Source of the DNA: Morella rubra
Lineage: Eukaryota > Streptophyta > Magnoliopsida > Fagales > Myricaceae
Length of the DNA: 64,000 bases
Direction of reading: 5' to 3'
NCBI GenBank assembly: GCA_003952965.2
Contig: CM025850.1
Coordinates: 11,660,962 to 11,724,961 of the forward strand
Part shown: piece after piece, positions 12,648 through 23,927 of the stretch
How the letters are laid out: every line of letters begins with the position of its first letter
Position numbering within the stretch: the stretch's first letter is position 1
Program-made: the position numbers and the translations under genes
The notes under the pieces: model-generated
Databases searched by the model: none
Seen by the model: the letters and a program-made list of their open reading frames with translations, nothing else
Told to the model about the DNA's origin: nothing

Positions 12648-15600
12648 ATACCCTATACATGTTGCTTCTGACAAAATCTTACAACATGATTAAGCCTCAT
12701 TTAAGGTTGGCCACCAAATGACATCAATGTGATCTTTCTTTCCTGTCCTGTGGAGTGGAGTAGGGACTAAGAAAATCCGTATAAGATTTAAATCTTGTGT
12801 TTCGTAGTTTAGCCTTTCCGAATTCTGGCCATTCAGGCTTATGATCATCCATATTAATTAAGAGTAATCAAAGCCGTAATTAAAGCTCAATTCATCCTTT
12901 TAATCCATCCTGATGCTCATTTCTGAAACCTGGATCCTGTTTTAGTTTGTCATTGTCTCACTCTCATTACCCATCTTTAAGTAATTCACTCATATATCTC
13001 ATAAAAGGTTGTCATGGAGCGGAGGTTAGGAACAATACGTAGCGAATAAGCGATGGTGTAGGGCTTCGGAATTGACATCTCAAAGATTTCTTTTTCTTTT
13101 GCAGTCTTCCATCGTGTCCGTATATATATATATATATATATGGAAACAAAATAGACATAGTTGGAACAGTTTTCTTTTCAATTTCACCGACATTAATGCG
13201 GAAATTCCCACGTAAGAGAAAAGCACATGCGACAGTTGCATGATTAACAAAATATATGTCAGATTGAATTTTGGGTTTTACAATATCTTGTTTGGGTCGC
13301 TAGCTAGCAAGATCAGTAAAGGTAATTTTGACTGTGCGTAATTAAAGGGACAGATTGAGGGAGCATATATATAACGATGATCTCTACGATAATCTTACCA
13401 GTAAAAAAAAAGCATATACTACTTTATCATGTTTTTGGGGCCGGGCCGGGGTCTGCTCAGAATTGATTGTTTCTCCGGAAACTTAAAAAGCTGTATGGTT
13501 GATTTTATTCTCCAATATGTATCCCCAATGCCTTGAAAGGAACTGTCGCAGTTGAAGTGTTGCTTTCTCATTCGCTGGGTTTTTAAGGCTTTTAGCAGAA
13601 GGATAGATAGTCACTAGCAGTATGATGGAGGATGCGTACGTATAATGTGCTCCTCCTTGACCCACAACAATGACTTTCATGCCCTACAATATTACTTTTC
13701 AATTATAAATCCTTCTTTTATGTTTTGTTCTCTTCTTCCTAGCTATATAGGCTCGAATAACTAATTTAATGGGGATAATTAAATTTCAGCTTTTGGCAAG
13801 AATGTTCACTCTTTTTTTTTTGTGGTTGGAATTAGAATTGTCAATGCCATTCTAGTGCCTGAACCATCAAATGTGACAAAATAGATTCTTTTGGGATGGA
13901 GACAATAGCCAATTAGTCCTTTCTCATAAATTGGGAGAGAATGCTCTCCACTCAGCTGCCGGAATTCAAAGTTGGCTGGAAAATTACCATGGAGAGGACA
14001 GCTTACTGCTTACTGGTACCACTTTAAGCGAATTTCTTTCTTGCATAACAAAAATGGATAGTGATATTTGGATATATATATTGTCATACACAAAGAGTAT
14101 TCATGATGTCTGGTCACGCACGAGAAGACATGACCCACGCAGCGGGAGCTGATTCTCAATATTACGTACCTTTCACCGGTTTTTCTTCGTTCCCTCTATA
14201 AGCTTCCATATACGTATTAATTGTGTGGTTTTTCTGGTTTTAATTAATATATGTATAATTAGTCAGGAACATGGGGCAATCTATAAAGCATATGTCTTAG
14301 TATCTTGCTGATCTTGATCTGGTTGGGCAGGCTGACGGCGGTGCCTGCAGGCCATGGACGTGTCCTAATATGTAAGACTACAGGTCCAAACGGTTCGCTA
14401 TCCTGCCCGACCTTACCTCCACTGAGATAATAAATCCATTGCCGTGGGGGGTACTAGACGAGACGGCCTGCCAATTAGATATTGAACGGATAAGAACTTT
14501 TTCGATCACAAGACGTCAAAAGGCTGAAATAGTTTCGGGTTTCTTAGGTTTTCTTTGCCTTTTTATATAAAGACCACTCTCTCTTTCACAAGTATATTTT
14601 TATGCCTTTTGCAATTTGATATTGGAGTGAAGGTATATGCAGCCGGCAGAACGTACAGTTGATTAGAAAATGGCGGCCATGGAAAGATGATCTTACAGGC
14701 TGGTGCACTGCACAGGCATATGAGATCCATGAAACCTGTACCTATGGTGATGATGATCACAATGACACAATCATTTGATAATTGATTCAACTTTGGGCGC
14801 CCTAGGTGGAGTCTGAGGCATGAAAGCCTGCCTTATTGTTTGTATGGGTTCCAGAAAGCTATCTCAGGTTTTATATGCAGTTGGTGAAGTGTATATACAA
14901 TAGCCTTAAGGTTGGGCATGAGGAAAGGGTGAGAATCATCCTTTGAGACCAGCTTGGAGATTCCCCTGTAATTATTATTATCTCGGTATTTCATAAACTG
15001 GCCAGAACATGTCGACTGTTAATGATCTTTTAATGTTCCTTTTAAGACCAAAACATTTATCAACAATATATATAATCCGTGCGCATATTAATTATTAAGG
15101 AAGATGGTGATCGTGATGGCCGAGAAACCAGGTCATAAGATTCAACATTGGCTCCGGAGTAAAAATATTGACCGGACGATCGAGTCTTGAGCAAAAATAT
15201 CTTCGCAGCACAATTTACAAACCAGTACCTATTCCGTGAACGACATAGCCCCAAGAATCCAATTAATATAGTTAATATGTATGAAGACCAGGAAAAACAT
15301 TCATCCTGAATAGTATGCTGGGATCGATCCATGAAGAATTCAAACCCACGAAATGATGGCGGCTGTTTGTAGTGGTTGAAAATCTAGTTCTGTAGGACTC
15401 CAACCTGGAAAATCATTTGTTGGTGCTGTCCGTTTGTCGTGGGATGGCGCCTTAGACACTCAACAAGGTGCCCTGTTCCCTTTGTGGAATCCCACAAGTT
15501 GGTTGGGAACGATCAGTATTGAGAAATGGTTTTACTAAAACCAGTTCAGATATAACATATTGAAATCCTTAAATATAGGATGGTAGGAGTTTAAAAAAGC

Positions 15601-17676
15601 TCAGCGGCATGACTGAGGACTGAGGAAGGCATGAAAGCAAAAGATCAAGTCTAATGTCGCTTTAGATGGTACCAACCACCTGCAATTCCGAGACTCCAAA
15701 TTCATCTTCTCCTATAGTGCGTTACAGATAGGTTTGGCAGGCAAAGTGAGGCGTCGGGGAATCGGAGTTCAAGGTTTCTGAAGGCTAAAGTTGCAGATCA
15801 TATACAACAAACAGTGCAATTGTGAGTAAATCGATTGTGGGCCGGCTTCTAATTTGCACCGTGAACTTGACCATTCATTTGGGGGGTTTGATGATTAAGA
15901 GAAGACTTTAAGTTGTCTGTTATCTTGCATGACGATTGCACGGCTTTTTGGAAGCCAATCTAACCGTTGGCATCTCTTCAAGTCTATGCACAACTGGTCT
16001 CAGCGCAGCTGCTCATTGAGTCCTAGTACCTACCTACCCTGTGCTCCACAGTGATAGGTTTTTATTAAGAAAGCATGGTGCTGATCATACATGTAGGTAG
16101 TTTAGTGTGAGCGTAATATAGCAAATGCTTTCCTAGTGTAGCCAGACAGAGCAAATGCATGCCAAAAGTTAACACTAAAGTATGATTAAGTATGATTAGA
16201 ATAATAAGTGGAGCTTTCGTTTTCTATTAATTAGCTGTTTGTTTGTAATTTACTTAATAGCAACGATTTATTATTTTGTTCATGATGATTATATTAGTTT
16301 TTGCCGTCCTTCCCGGCCCACATGATTTGTGTTTTTTTATGGCCGGGTTTCATTATTTACAACCTTTCACATGATGTCCTTTGCTTTCGAAAACAATACA
16401 CAAATATGCATCAAAAGAAATCTATTATGTACGTACGGCTAGGATTAAAACTTGTCCGATTAAATTGGTTTGACCATGATTGATGGAGCCGAGGACCCAC
16501 ATGCATCTTTGTGCTGTGCCCACAAGATCTTGTCCCTGAACATAATTCTACGCCATGCCTGTCGATAAAACCACAGAATTTGTTGTTCTGGTCACTGATC
16601 AGTAATTCTTTCGTCATGTATTTTCTAAGATATATGTTAAATTATGATGTCCAAGAGTCTGCAGATATACTGTTAGTATAAATCTCCTGGTCTCGTACGT
16701 ATGGTTTTGGTGGGAATTTTGATGGGAACCGAACCACGTCCGTATAGATCTCCTGGTCTCGTGAAGTTGTGTTAGATTTCTTACTCGTGGTTTTCTTCTG
16801 CTAGTCTGAAGTCCAATGGGTTGGTCGTAAAGCTTCTGTTCATTACATATACCATATAAAAAAAAGAGCCAAGTTTGGAAACGCCATTAACAAGTACAGG
16901 GGAGAGCTGGGCATTTAGGTGAGTAGGCAGCTTTTTCTCACTGGTTTCGGCTTAGTGGATTATATAGCTGCAAAGCAATATTGCTGTACAATAGTGCGTC
17001 TTCTTTTATGAAGAAGCTGTTTGGGGAACGTTATGTCGCATTCATGTTTTCCCTTTACAGCGTGACAACAGTTTTGCATCACTGCTTGCTCCATCATCCT
17101 TAATGGATAGCACGAAGACCCCCTGTTATTTTAGGCCTTTTCCGGAGGAAGAGTATTCTATGACTCCCAAAATGGTTGGTGCCTGAAACAGGAAAGACAG
17201 ATGCTTCCGCAGTTTCAATAATAGAACTTCTCAGGATTCAAAAGAGAGAGAGAGAGAGAAAAAAAAAAAAAAAGGGACCAAAAATGTTGGTCCAAGTCCG
17301 AGAAGGAAGGATCCCATTAGTATGACTATGAGCACGCCTCCAAGCTAGTTGCTACGAGGTGGGGCCGTGTATAGAGAATTATCAAAGACCCAACTCGGAT
17401 AACTTATTATGAAAATACCCCTTATTTATTCAAAAAAAAAATCTCTTTCTATTTTCTAACCCGCTATGCAGCGGCAGCTAAGTCGCCGGTTTGACAAGAT
17501 GCCTCCAACGAAACGTGCAAATTGGACAAGAGTTGTTCTTGTTGGGTTTCATCCACTCGTTTCACTCAAACACCAACCAAGGGACAAGACACTAAAACAA
17601 GACATCGAATTCCTTCATTGATGTTTTCTCTGACTTAATTTGATAGTAATTTGTCACGTGCGAAACTTACCCTTGT
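12648..17676. other. Gene-free stretch, left arm
   Basis: No gene recognised. It contains a TA microsatellite at about 13122-13140 that differs in length from its mirror, and a ~20-bp direct repeat (ATCTCCTGGTCTCGT at about 16681 and 16747). It also has an AG-repeat plus poly-A tract at about 17245-17273. Several 60-90-codon open frames occur on both strands but show no family motif, and one (near 15332-15404) changes length between arms through a single-base indel. Mirror 30138-35173. Confidence 0.5.
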
Positions 17677-18257
17677 ATAAGAGTGAGTATCGAAACGGAT
17701 GTAACTAAAATGATCTATTTTGGTTTCGATACTTACCAGAATTAAATATTTAGTTCTTATTCTATTTCGATAAATACTGAAATACATCCGAAACAGAATT
17801 GGAATTTTTGAAATCTGAAATTGGAAATGCCGGTTTACTTATGTGGGCTTTTTTAGCTAGATTTTTTTGGGCCTTAAAGCATTTTGAGTTAGAATTTTGC
17901 ACAAATTATTTTGTTATACATCATATATTAATAATAAATAAAATATAAAATAAATATTCATCTAAAATAAAATTACAACATTCTAGAATTATGAGGATCA
18001 AAAAAAGTTTGAACAATATTTAAAATTACAATGTTTTAAACCCTATTTAAAATAAATAAATATTCACTCAAAATTCAAAGTAAAAAATTATAAGGTTGAG
18101 CCATATTTTATTAAAAAAAAAATCAAATTGAAAATTTCGATTCCAAAAAATACAAAAAATATATTTCGATCCCGATTCCCGAAACAAGAACCAGAATTAC
18201 AATACTAGAATCATAACTTGAAATTCAGATATTGGCCGAAATTTTACCCACCCTTAC
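17677..18257. mobile_element. Possible small terminal-inverted-repeat element (left arm)
   Basis: The left end reads GTATAAGAGTGAGTATCGAAA and the inverted right end reads GTAAGGGTGGGTAAAATTTCG, an imperfect ~13-20-bp inverted pair. The interior is AT-rich with repeated CGAAA/TTTCG words, a composition I associate with non-autonomous hAT-type elements in plants. No target-site duplication is obvious, so the call is tentative. The mirror is about 29557-30137. Confidence 0.35.
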
Positions 18258-19390
18258 TCTCGTGTTGATTCCATGGGGGTAAAGCTAAGGGGCTTAGGCC
18301 CATGGTCTCCCAAAGATCTGGAACCAAACGGGATTCTTGAAGGACAACTGAAAAACTGGCCCTCACGTGGATTGAGCGAAGCCAACGGGCTAGAGGCCCA
18401 TGGATCTCCAAAGCCGATTTGAGACTCCCCATTGTGGCCCCCAAAAACTTCCAGCCCATAACCCAATTCTGATCTTAACATACGCTAAAACATCCTGGCC
18501 CAAGAGTCCATCCCCACCCGAAAGAAAATTGCAATCTCCGAAGACAAAACCCAGCCTGTGTGTTTAAATAATAAAACAGGCCTAATTGTACTAACAATCC
18601 TATGTTATTAAAAAGTGACAAATTAATCATTGTGTAAGAAAAAAGACAACGAGGAGAAGGTTAAGGGATGTTTCTTTTATAAAAAATAGTAAGATTTTTT
18701 AAATTTTTAATAAAATTATGAATATTTATGTAAATTGGAGTTTTATAAGTTTTTGTGGAAAGGTTGTTGAATTTTTTTAAAGATATTTAATTTTTATTAA
18801 AGTTTTGTAAAAAGTTGTAGAGATAGATAATTTGAAGTAATTGTTTAATAAAAAAAATATTAGAGTTAAATGGAAAAGTATGAAAAGAAAAAATTTATTA
18901 AATTTGATTTTAAAAAATATATTAAAATTTGTGTGAAAAATTGTTAAAGTTTGTATAAAAAGTATCGGTTTGCATAGAACTTTTTGAAATTTAGGGTGTT
19001 CATTTTATAAATTTTATTAAATAGATTTTATTTTAGCACATGTTTTACTTGATTAAAAATCAGTCCTTCCTTAACTCTGTGGATAGCTATTTCAAAATGC
19101 TAACGATAAAGTTAACGGGTCACTTGATATCCACATCACCACCACCACGTGTACAACTAAACCATTGCAGCCATACCAAGGGGATTGGTGGTGATGTGGC
19201 CATAAAGTGACACATCACATGCCGGGTCAGATAACTTATGCCATCAAAAACAAAAAAAGAAAAGAAAACAAATGAAACTCGTCGTCGTTTTTCTTACCCC
19301 ACCAGGGACTAATGGACTATTGGTGCAATTAGGCCAATAAAAAAATATCCCAGCTCGCGCGGCGCGTCTCCCTCTTCTCACCTGACACTG
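18258..19390. other. Gene-free AT-rich stretch, left arm
   Basis: No supported gene. The part from about 18660 to 19030 is very AT-rich with T-rich and A-rich words and may be another degraded MITE, but I could not define ends. The mirror is 28423-29556. Confidence 0.4.
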
Positions 19391-19626
19391 ACAGTAGATC
19401 TCCGTAAAGGAAGGCCCCGAATCCGTGATCGTCTTTCCCAATCTCCGAGCTGAGCAAAGCTAGCTGGTCCAGGCCAACTGAGAAGTGCTTCAATGTCACG
19501 CTTTAACAGTAAAAAAAGAAAACAAATTACACTTTACCTTCTCAACTTACATCCCTATTTGCAATGCATGGTAGATTGGAGAGGAAGATCACGGATTCGG
19601 GGCCTTTCTTTGCGGAGATCTACTGT
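19391..19626. repeat. Imperfect ~50-bp inverted repeat, hairpin-forming (left arm)
   Basis: The segment 19391-19446 is largely the reverse complement of 19578-19626. The shared core includes GATCACGGATTCGGGGCC and GCGGAGATCTACTGT (one or two mismatches). The loop is about 130 bp. A transcript would fold into a long stem. The mirror copy is 28187-28422. It may be a young foldback locus or simply an inverted local duplication. No known miRNA sequence is recognised in it. Confidence 0.75.
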
Positions 19627-19724
19627 CAAGTGGGGCAGTGGAGTGAATTGCTAAAGCTTTATCTGTTATTAAAATAGCTATGACCGAAACTTTAGGAGGC
19701 TGCACTTGGCGATTGGGATATTAA

Positions 19725-19916
19725 GGGGCGTTTGTTTACCGAAATTTTGAGGAATCTTCAAAAAATTTTAAGAATTTTTTGAAGATTGAAATTTATTGAG
19801 ATTTGTGAAAAGTTTAAAGTGTAGATGTAAAAGTATGAAGTTTATTGGGGTTTGTAAAATGTATTTGATGTGATAGAAATTTTGGACTCAAAAAAATTGA
19901 GCAAACAAACGTCTCC
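19725..19916. mobile_element. Tourist-like MITE (left arm)
   Basis: A 192-bp AT-rich element with terminal inverted repeats GGGGCGTTTGTTT and, inverted, GGAGACGTTTGTTT, flanked on both sides by TAA (19722-19724 and 19917-19919). A TAA/TTA target duplication with short GC-rich termini is the hallmark of PIF/Harbinger-derived Tourist elements. The interior has an AAAATT-centred palindrome and no coding capacity. The mirror is 27897-28088. Confidence 0.7.
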
Positions 19917-20261
19917 TAAATTCACAAACAGAAACTTCTGCTACTTTTTGTAGTTGCATATGGTGTAGATGTCAGATGCTTGATGCTTGATGCTAATCCA
20001 TGGATACAAGCAACAGCTGTAATACGAACCCGATGCTTGCATTAAAGTGCAAAAGATTATGTCGAGGATTATTATTTTCAATGTTAGCTGGCTTTTCTTC
20101 AATTTTTTTATTGGGAGAAGTTGTCTGTGCATATCTTGGACGTGTTTCTTCCGCGTACCTTCCAGATCTGTCAGATATGTGCACCGAAAGTGCATGCTTT
20201 TTACTATAAAAGTTCATTGGATGTCACCTAGACTAGCGCTCAGTTCAGGAGAGGGAAAGCG

Positions 20262-20560
20262 AGGGGCATTGTATGGCTTGCGATGAAGTGCAGATACTCT
20301 GGCCATCTCAGCTCTTGGTGTGAGCAGGGTGTTCCGGGTTCGAACAGTTGCAAACAGTGCAACTTCTTACTTCACAAAACTATGTGAAAAGCTTAGTAAG
20401 ACAGGCAGGTTGACTTGTGCCTGTTCCCATCCTTCAACGGCGTTGCTATGAAAAAGTGACGATATAGCTTTATGAAGGAAAAAGTTGCATTGGTCGCAAC
20501 TGTAGATCGGATCTGAGACGCGTTGCCCACACTTGGAGCGGCAATGGCCAAAGATGGCTA
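20262..20560 (+). repeat. tRNA-like, possibly SINE-derived segment (left arm)
   Basis: A GGGTTCGAAC word resembling an RNA polymerase III B box lies at about 20336-20345. An A-box-like TGGCTTGCGATGAAG lies about 60 bp upstream. No complete tRNA cloverleaf can be drawn, and the downstream part has TTGCAACT/AGTTGCA words. This fits a degraded tRNA-derived SINE but is weak. The mirror is 27253-27551. Confidence 0.25.
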
Positions 20561-20845
20561 TAAAGTTAAGTACCCAAACATAAAAAGCTTTTGTTTGTGC
20601 TCTCTTTCAAGTTAAGTCCAGGTAACAGCAATACCCTCGACCTCTGGCCTCTACCTACGTAGGACATTGGTTTTGTTGCAAGATGTTTTCAGATTGCTTT
20701 AAAAAGCATATCTATAATCATATAGACGATGCAGTAAAAGCTTTTTCTTAGTTACCTATGGAGTTCAGAAAGGATATTACGCAAAAAAACTGTTGAAGAT
20801 CTATTGATTAAACTTCTCTTTTTTACCATATCTGTGTCTTTACAG

Positions 20846-21052
20846 GGGGATGAAGTTCTTTTGGAAGGTGACCCCCTCTTTGCCTGCAATGCTATCAACA
20901 AGCAGAATTTTGCACTCGAGGGACAATCTGATGCGCTCGTTTCCCACTTCCGATCTACTTTGCAGTCTCATACGGAGTGGAGCCTGATTGGGTCCCTTGA
21001 AGACAACAAATTGGCGCATAAGATCGCAAAATGGGCAGCTGTGAGCCTGTGA
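20846..21052 (+). pseudogene. RNase H-like (RVT_3 type) fragment (left arm)
   Basis: A 68-codon open segment follows an AG acceptor at 20844-20845. It reads GDEVLLEGDPLFACNAI near the start and NKLAHKIAKWA near the end. The LEGDPLF core and the N-x-x-A-H-x-I-A-K-W-A tail match the second half of the reverse-transcriptase-like RNase H domain found in plant non-LTR retroelement-derived proteins. The first half of the domain, with its first catalytic Asp and Glu, is not found upstream. It is therefore likely a retroelement or domesticated-gene fragment. The mirror is 26761-26967 on the minus strand. Confidence 0.55.
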
Positions 21053-22043
21053 CTCTTCATTTTCGGAAACCTAAAACTGGATGTAATTCCCCCCTGTGAT
21101 TAACTGTGACTGGATGTACAAGCCCGGTATATTGTAATGTAATGGAAGAAAACCTTTGATTGGAGGAAAAGAAAAGAAAAGTAAAGAAAAAGAGATGCTT
21201 TCTCTTTAAATGTTGGGATTTTTATGACTGGGTTTCTTTTTCTCTCTGTTGCTCCTTTTCTGAGCAGTTGTGATTCCTATTTTGCCTCAATTATGGCTCT
21301 CCTCTAATCTGACTTTTGGTGTAGAGACCAAACAGCTGGCATCTACCAATTATTAGCATCAGTACTTGATCTTTACAGAATAGCTAAAAAGTGATGACGA
21401 GAACTAAGGTTTTTGCTGTCTGTGCGATGAACAAGTACTGGGTCCTGCTACAAATGCCTAGGAATGCAACTTCTTGCAACACAAAATCATGCTCCAACCT
21501 ACCACCAACGATGCTCCACAACCATAATTGAATCAAAAGACATCATCCTGAAGTTTGTAGAAGAGCTGGACAACAATGGCAAGGAGGAAGTTGTCTGGCG
21601 CAGGATGAGAGGAACCAATATTGCGTTCCACCTATTTGTCACCCATCTTGGGGCAAATCCAATTTACTTGCGGAGGGGTGGGGAGGAAAGCAAGGACTTG
21701 ACCTACATATGTAGCATTTGCAGACTTTTTGATTTACCTTCGATGTGCTGAATTTCCACGTAACATCAAAATTAATTCATTTCACTGATCCAAGGTCTCA
21801 CTGGGCGATGCCCTCAACAAGACAAATATGAAAGAAATGGAGAAACCTGACTGATTATTCCAATTGATTCAAGAGGTGGTAAATTACAAGACCTACACAC
21901 TCATCTTTTAAATGCCTCTTTTAGTGGCAATACACCCATCCGTTTGTGGCAAGGCGAAAAAATATCCAAATCTTGAACTTCAAAATAAAATTATTCTTGT
22001 ACCACCGTGTTATAAACCAGAAACAAAAGAAGACAGAGAGGGC
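21053..22043. other. Stretch between RNase H fragment and MTPC2 (left arm)
   Basis: No recognised gene. A 95-codon frame at 21464-21751 shows no family motif. The part next to MTPC2 (from about 21900) is probably its 3' UTR on the minus strand. The mirror is 25770-26760. Confidence 0.45.
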
Positions 22044-23885
22044 TCAGATCTCGTCAGTCTGCACTGTCAAGTCCAGTATGCCCAGATCATGGTACAACCC
22101 ATGCACAAATTGGAGTATTGGACGATCATCCATCCCTTTCTTCACCTGTAAGCCATCATACACCAAAAGAAACCACTAAATTACAAATCTTTAATGTAGA
22201 TTAAAAAATGGCCATATGCCCTACCAGAAAGTGGAGAAAAAATAGTGACTTGACTACGGGGCAAGTAATCTGCTTTTACATTCAAAAGCTTACCTGTATT
22301 GAGACACAGCCTGCAACATGGCTGGGGACCAATTCCCAAAAACGAGCTTGAGCAACTTCCAGTACATCTTCGCGGGCGGTAATCTTACATCAGAAAAAGA
22401 AAAAAGATAGGACAGCAGTTAAAAACATCTCGTCTTTTTTTTTTTTTTTTTTTTTGGCAGATTGCATTACAAGAAGCTTTACACTCAAAGAAAGATAATT
22501 ACCTGTCTCCAACATTTACTCAATGCTGAATTGGGAATGCTAGGTGGTGTCATCTGAAGCAAGATGCCTCCGGTTGCCTTAAAGAGTGGCATGACAAGCA
22601 TAAAGATTGCTACTGAAACTAGTCCCAAACACAATACTTCAGCATTCTGGATCCTGAAAAGTAGAAAACCAACATTACTAACAGAAGAAAAGGGTTCAAA
22701 ACAGGGGAGGGGCACAGAGGCAAACTTTGGGCAATTTTCCATTTCAAAAGAAGGAAGAGAAGAATGAGAGGATTTTGGGTGGGGGTTGTGTTCAAATGCG
22801 AAACAGTAAAAAACTGAATATGAAGCAGTTAGTTACCCGAGGGACAAAAACCAAGATGCCATAATCAAACCTGCACTGAGAAACAAGCAGAGTATACCAG
22901 CTTAAGATGGCTTACACCAAGGAAAGAAAACTCGAGAAACAGATCATGGGTATGTGCACATGCATGCAACCATGTCTATGTGACATGCACAAGAGAGAGT
23001 GCATCATACCTGCGAATGGAATCTGCAAGAACGTGCAAGCAAACTGAGTGATAGTTCATATCTTCTGCAGTTCTGTAGACTGCAATCAAGTGATAAAATA
23101 AGTATATCTGGGAGAAAAGATATATGCACATATCGGTGCTGGGGAGGCGTCCTCACACTTATGAACTCAAGTCTACACTGTTAATTTTCATTATAATACC
23201 ACAAATGCTTTGCAGACTGGATTCTGTCAGTTTGAACATAGAGCTACATGAAGCAGGGAGGCTATATGAATCCAATGTAACACTAGTGACTCACCGCTCT
23301 CAATATCTTCCCCATTCCTTGATGATAAATAGGTCATAGAGGTTTGGAAAAACCAAAAAGGAACATCAATAAAATTGCTACAAACATCTTTATACAAATA
23401 TCAATGACCAACCACAGGCGGGAATCCAAAACAATAGTCAAACCAAATAAGAAGGGAAATGTAAGAAACATAGATGGATATATAGGAAACCTTTCCGTTC
23501 ATTTAGACACCCATGTTGGATACTCTGTATCAGACTCAAACCAACTGAACAAATGAAGTAGCAAGTATAAAGGTTAATTTCGTAACTCACACAAACAACC
23601 AAGCAGATAAGATCACCTACAGACCTTTTTCCCCACTTCCCAAAACCAAGTGGTTATAACAGCAGAAGAAAGCATATGGTATGTCTTAGTATAAAAAATA
23701 TCAATACTCATAAGGAAATATGCAGTCCCCGCAACTGAAACGAAAATTGAATCATGATGAAATCCAATAGGAATCTTAGACTGCAGCAAGACCTACCCAG
23801 ATTTATGCGAGCATAACTCCGGAAGAACCAAACGCCAATAACATTCACCAATAAATTTGTCACCGCCGAAACAATCAAGTAGTGC
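22044..23885 (-). CDS. MTPC2: Metal tolerance protein C2-like transporter, C-terminal half (left arm)
   Basis: Mirror of the right-arm gene. Predicted exons in transcription order are 23797-23885, 23010-23079, 22837-22875, 22503-22653, 22294-22383 and 22044-22145. All were identical to the right copy where compared, as was the 21-T homopolymer in the intron at about 22435-22455. The 5' half of the gene is absent because the sequence turns back on itself at 23887. Two independent gene copies would be expected to differ in such a homopolymer, so the identity suggests duplicated sequence data or an extremely recent event. See the right-arm entry for the protein. Confidence 0.85.
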
Positions 23886-23887
23886 CT

Positions 23888-23925
23888 TTCTTTTATTAAT
23901 ACTCTATATAATCAATCTACTTAAT
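23888..23925. other. 38-bp unpaired loop at the palindrome centre
   Basis: The left arm ends with AGTGCCT and the right arm starts with AGGCACT. The 38 bases between them are AT-rich and have no inverted partner. Read on the plus strand they look like the end of a plant intron: TTCTTTTATTAATACT, then a branch-point-like CTTAAT, then AG immediately before an MTPC2 coding exon. The loop does not resemble a sequencing-adapter hairpin as I know it. It is therefore probably native intron sequence around which a strand folded back, or the spacer of a true inverted duplication. Confidence 0.9.
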
Positions 23926-23927
23926 AG

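Noticed and set aside
14325-14425. Possible miRNA-like hairpin (GGTTGGGCAGG against CCTGCCCGACC)
   Set aside because: Only about 11 base pairs match well and the extension pairs poorly. No known miRNA sequence is present.
20330-20350. A tRNA gene at the GGTTCGAAC word
   Set aside because: No acceptor stem or anticodon arm can be formed. It is at most a tRNA-derived repeat.
23888-23925. Sequencing hairpin adapter in the loop
   Set aside because: The loop is AT-rich and intron-like and does not resemble the adapter sequences I know, so a simple missed-adapter read is not directly visible.
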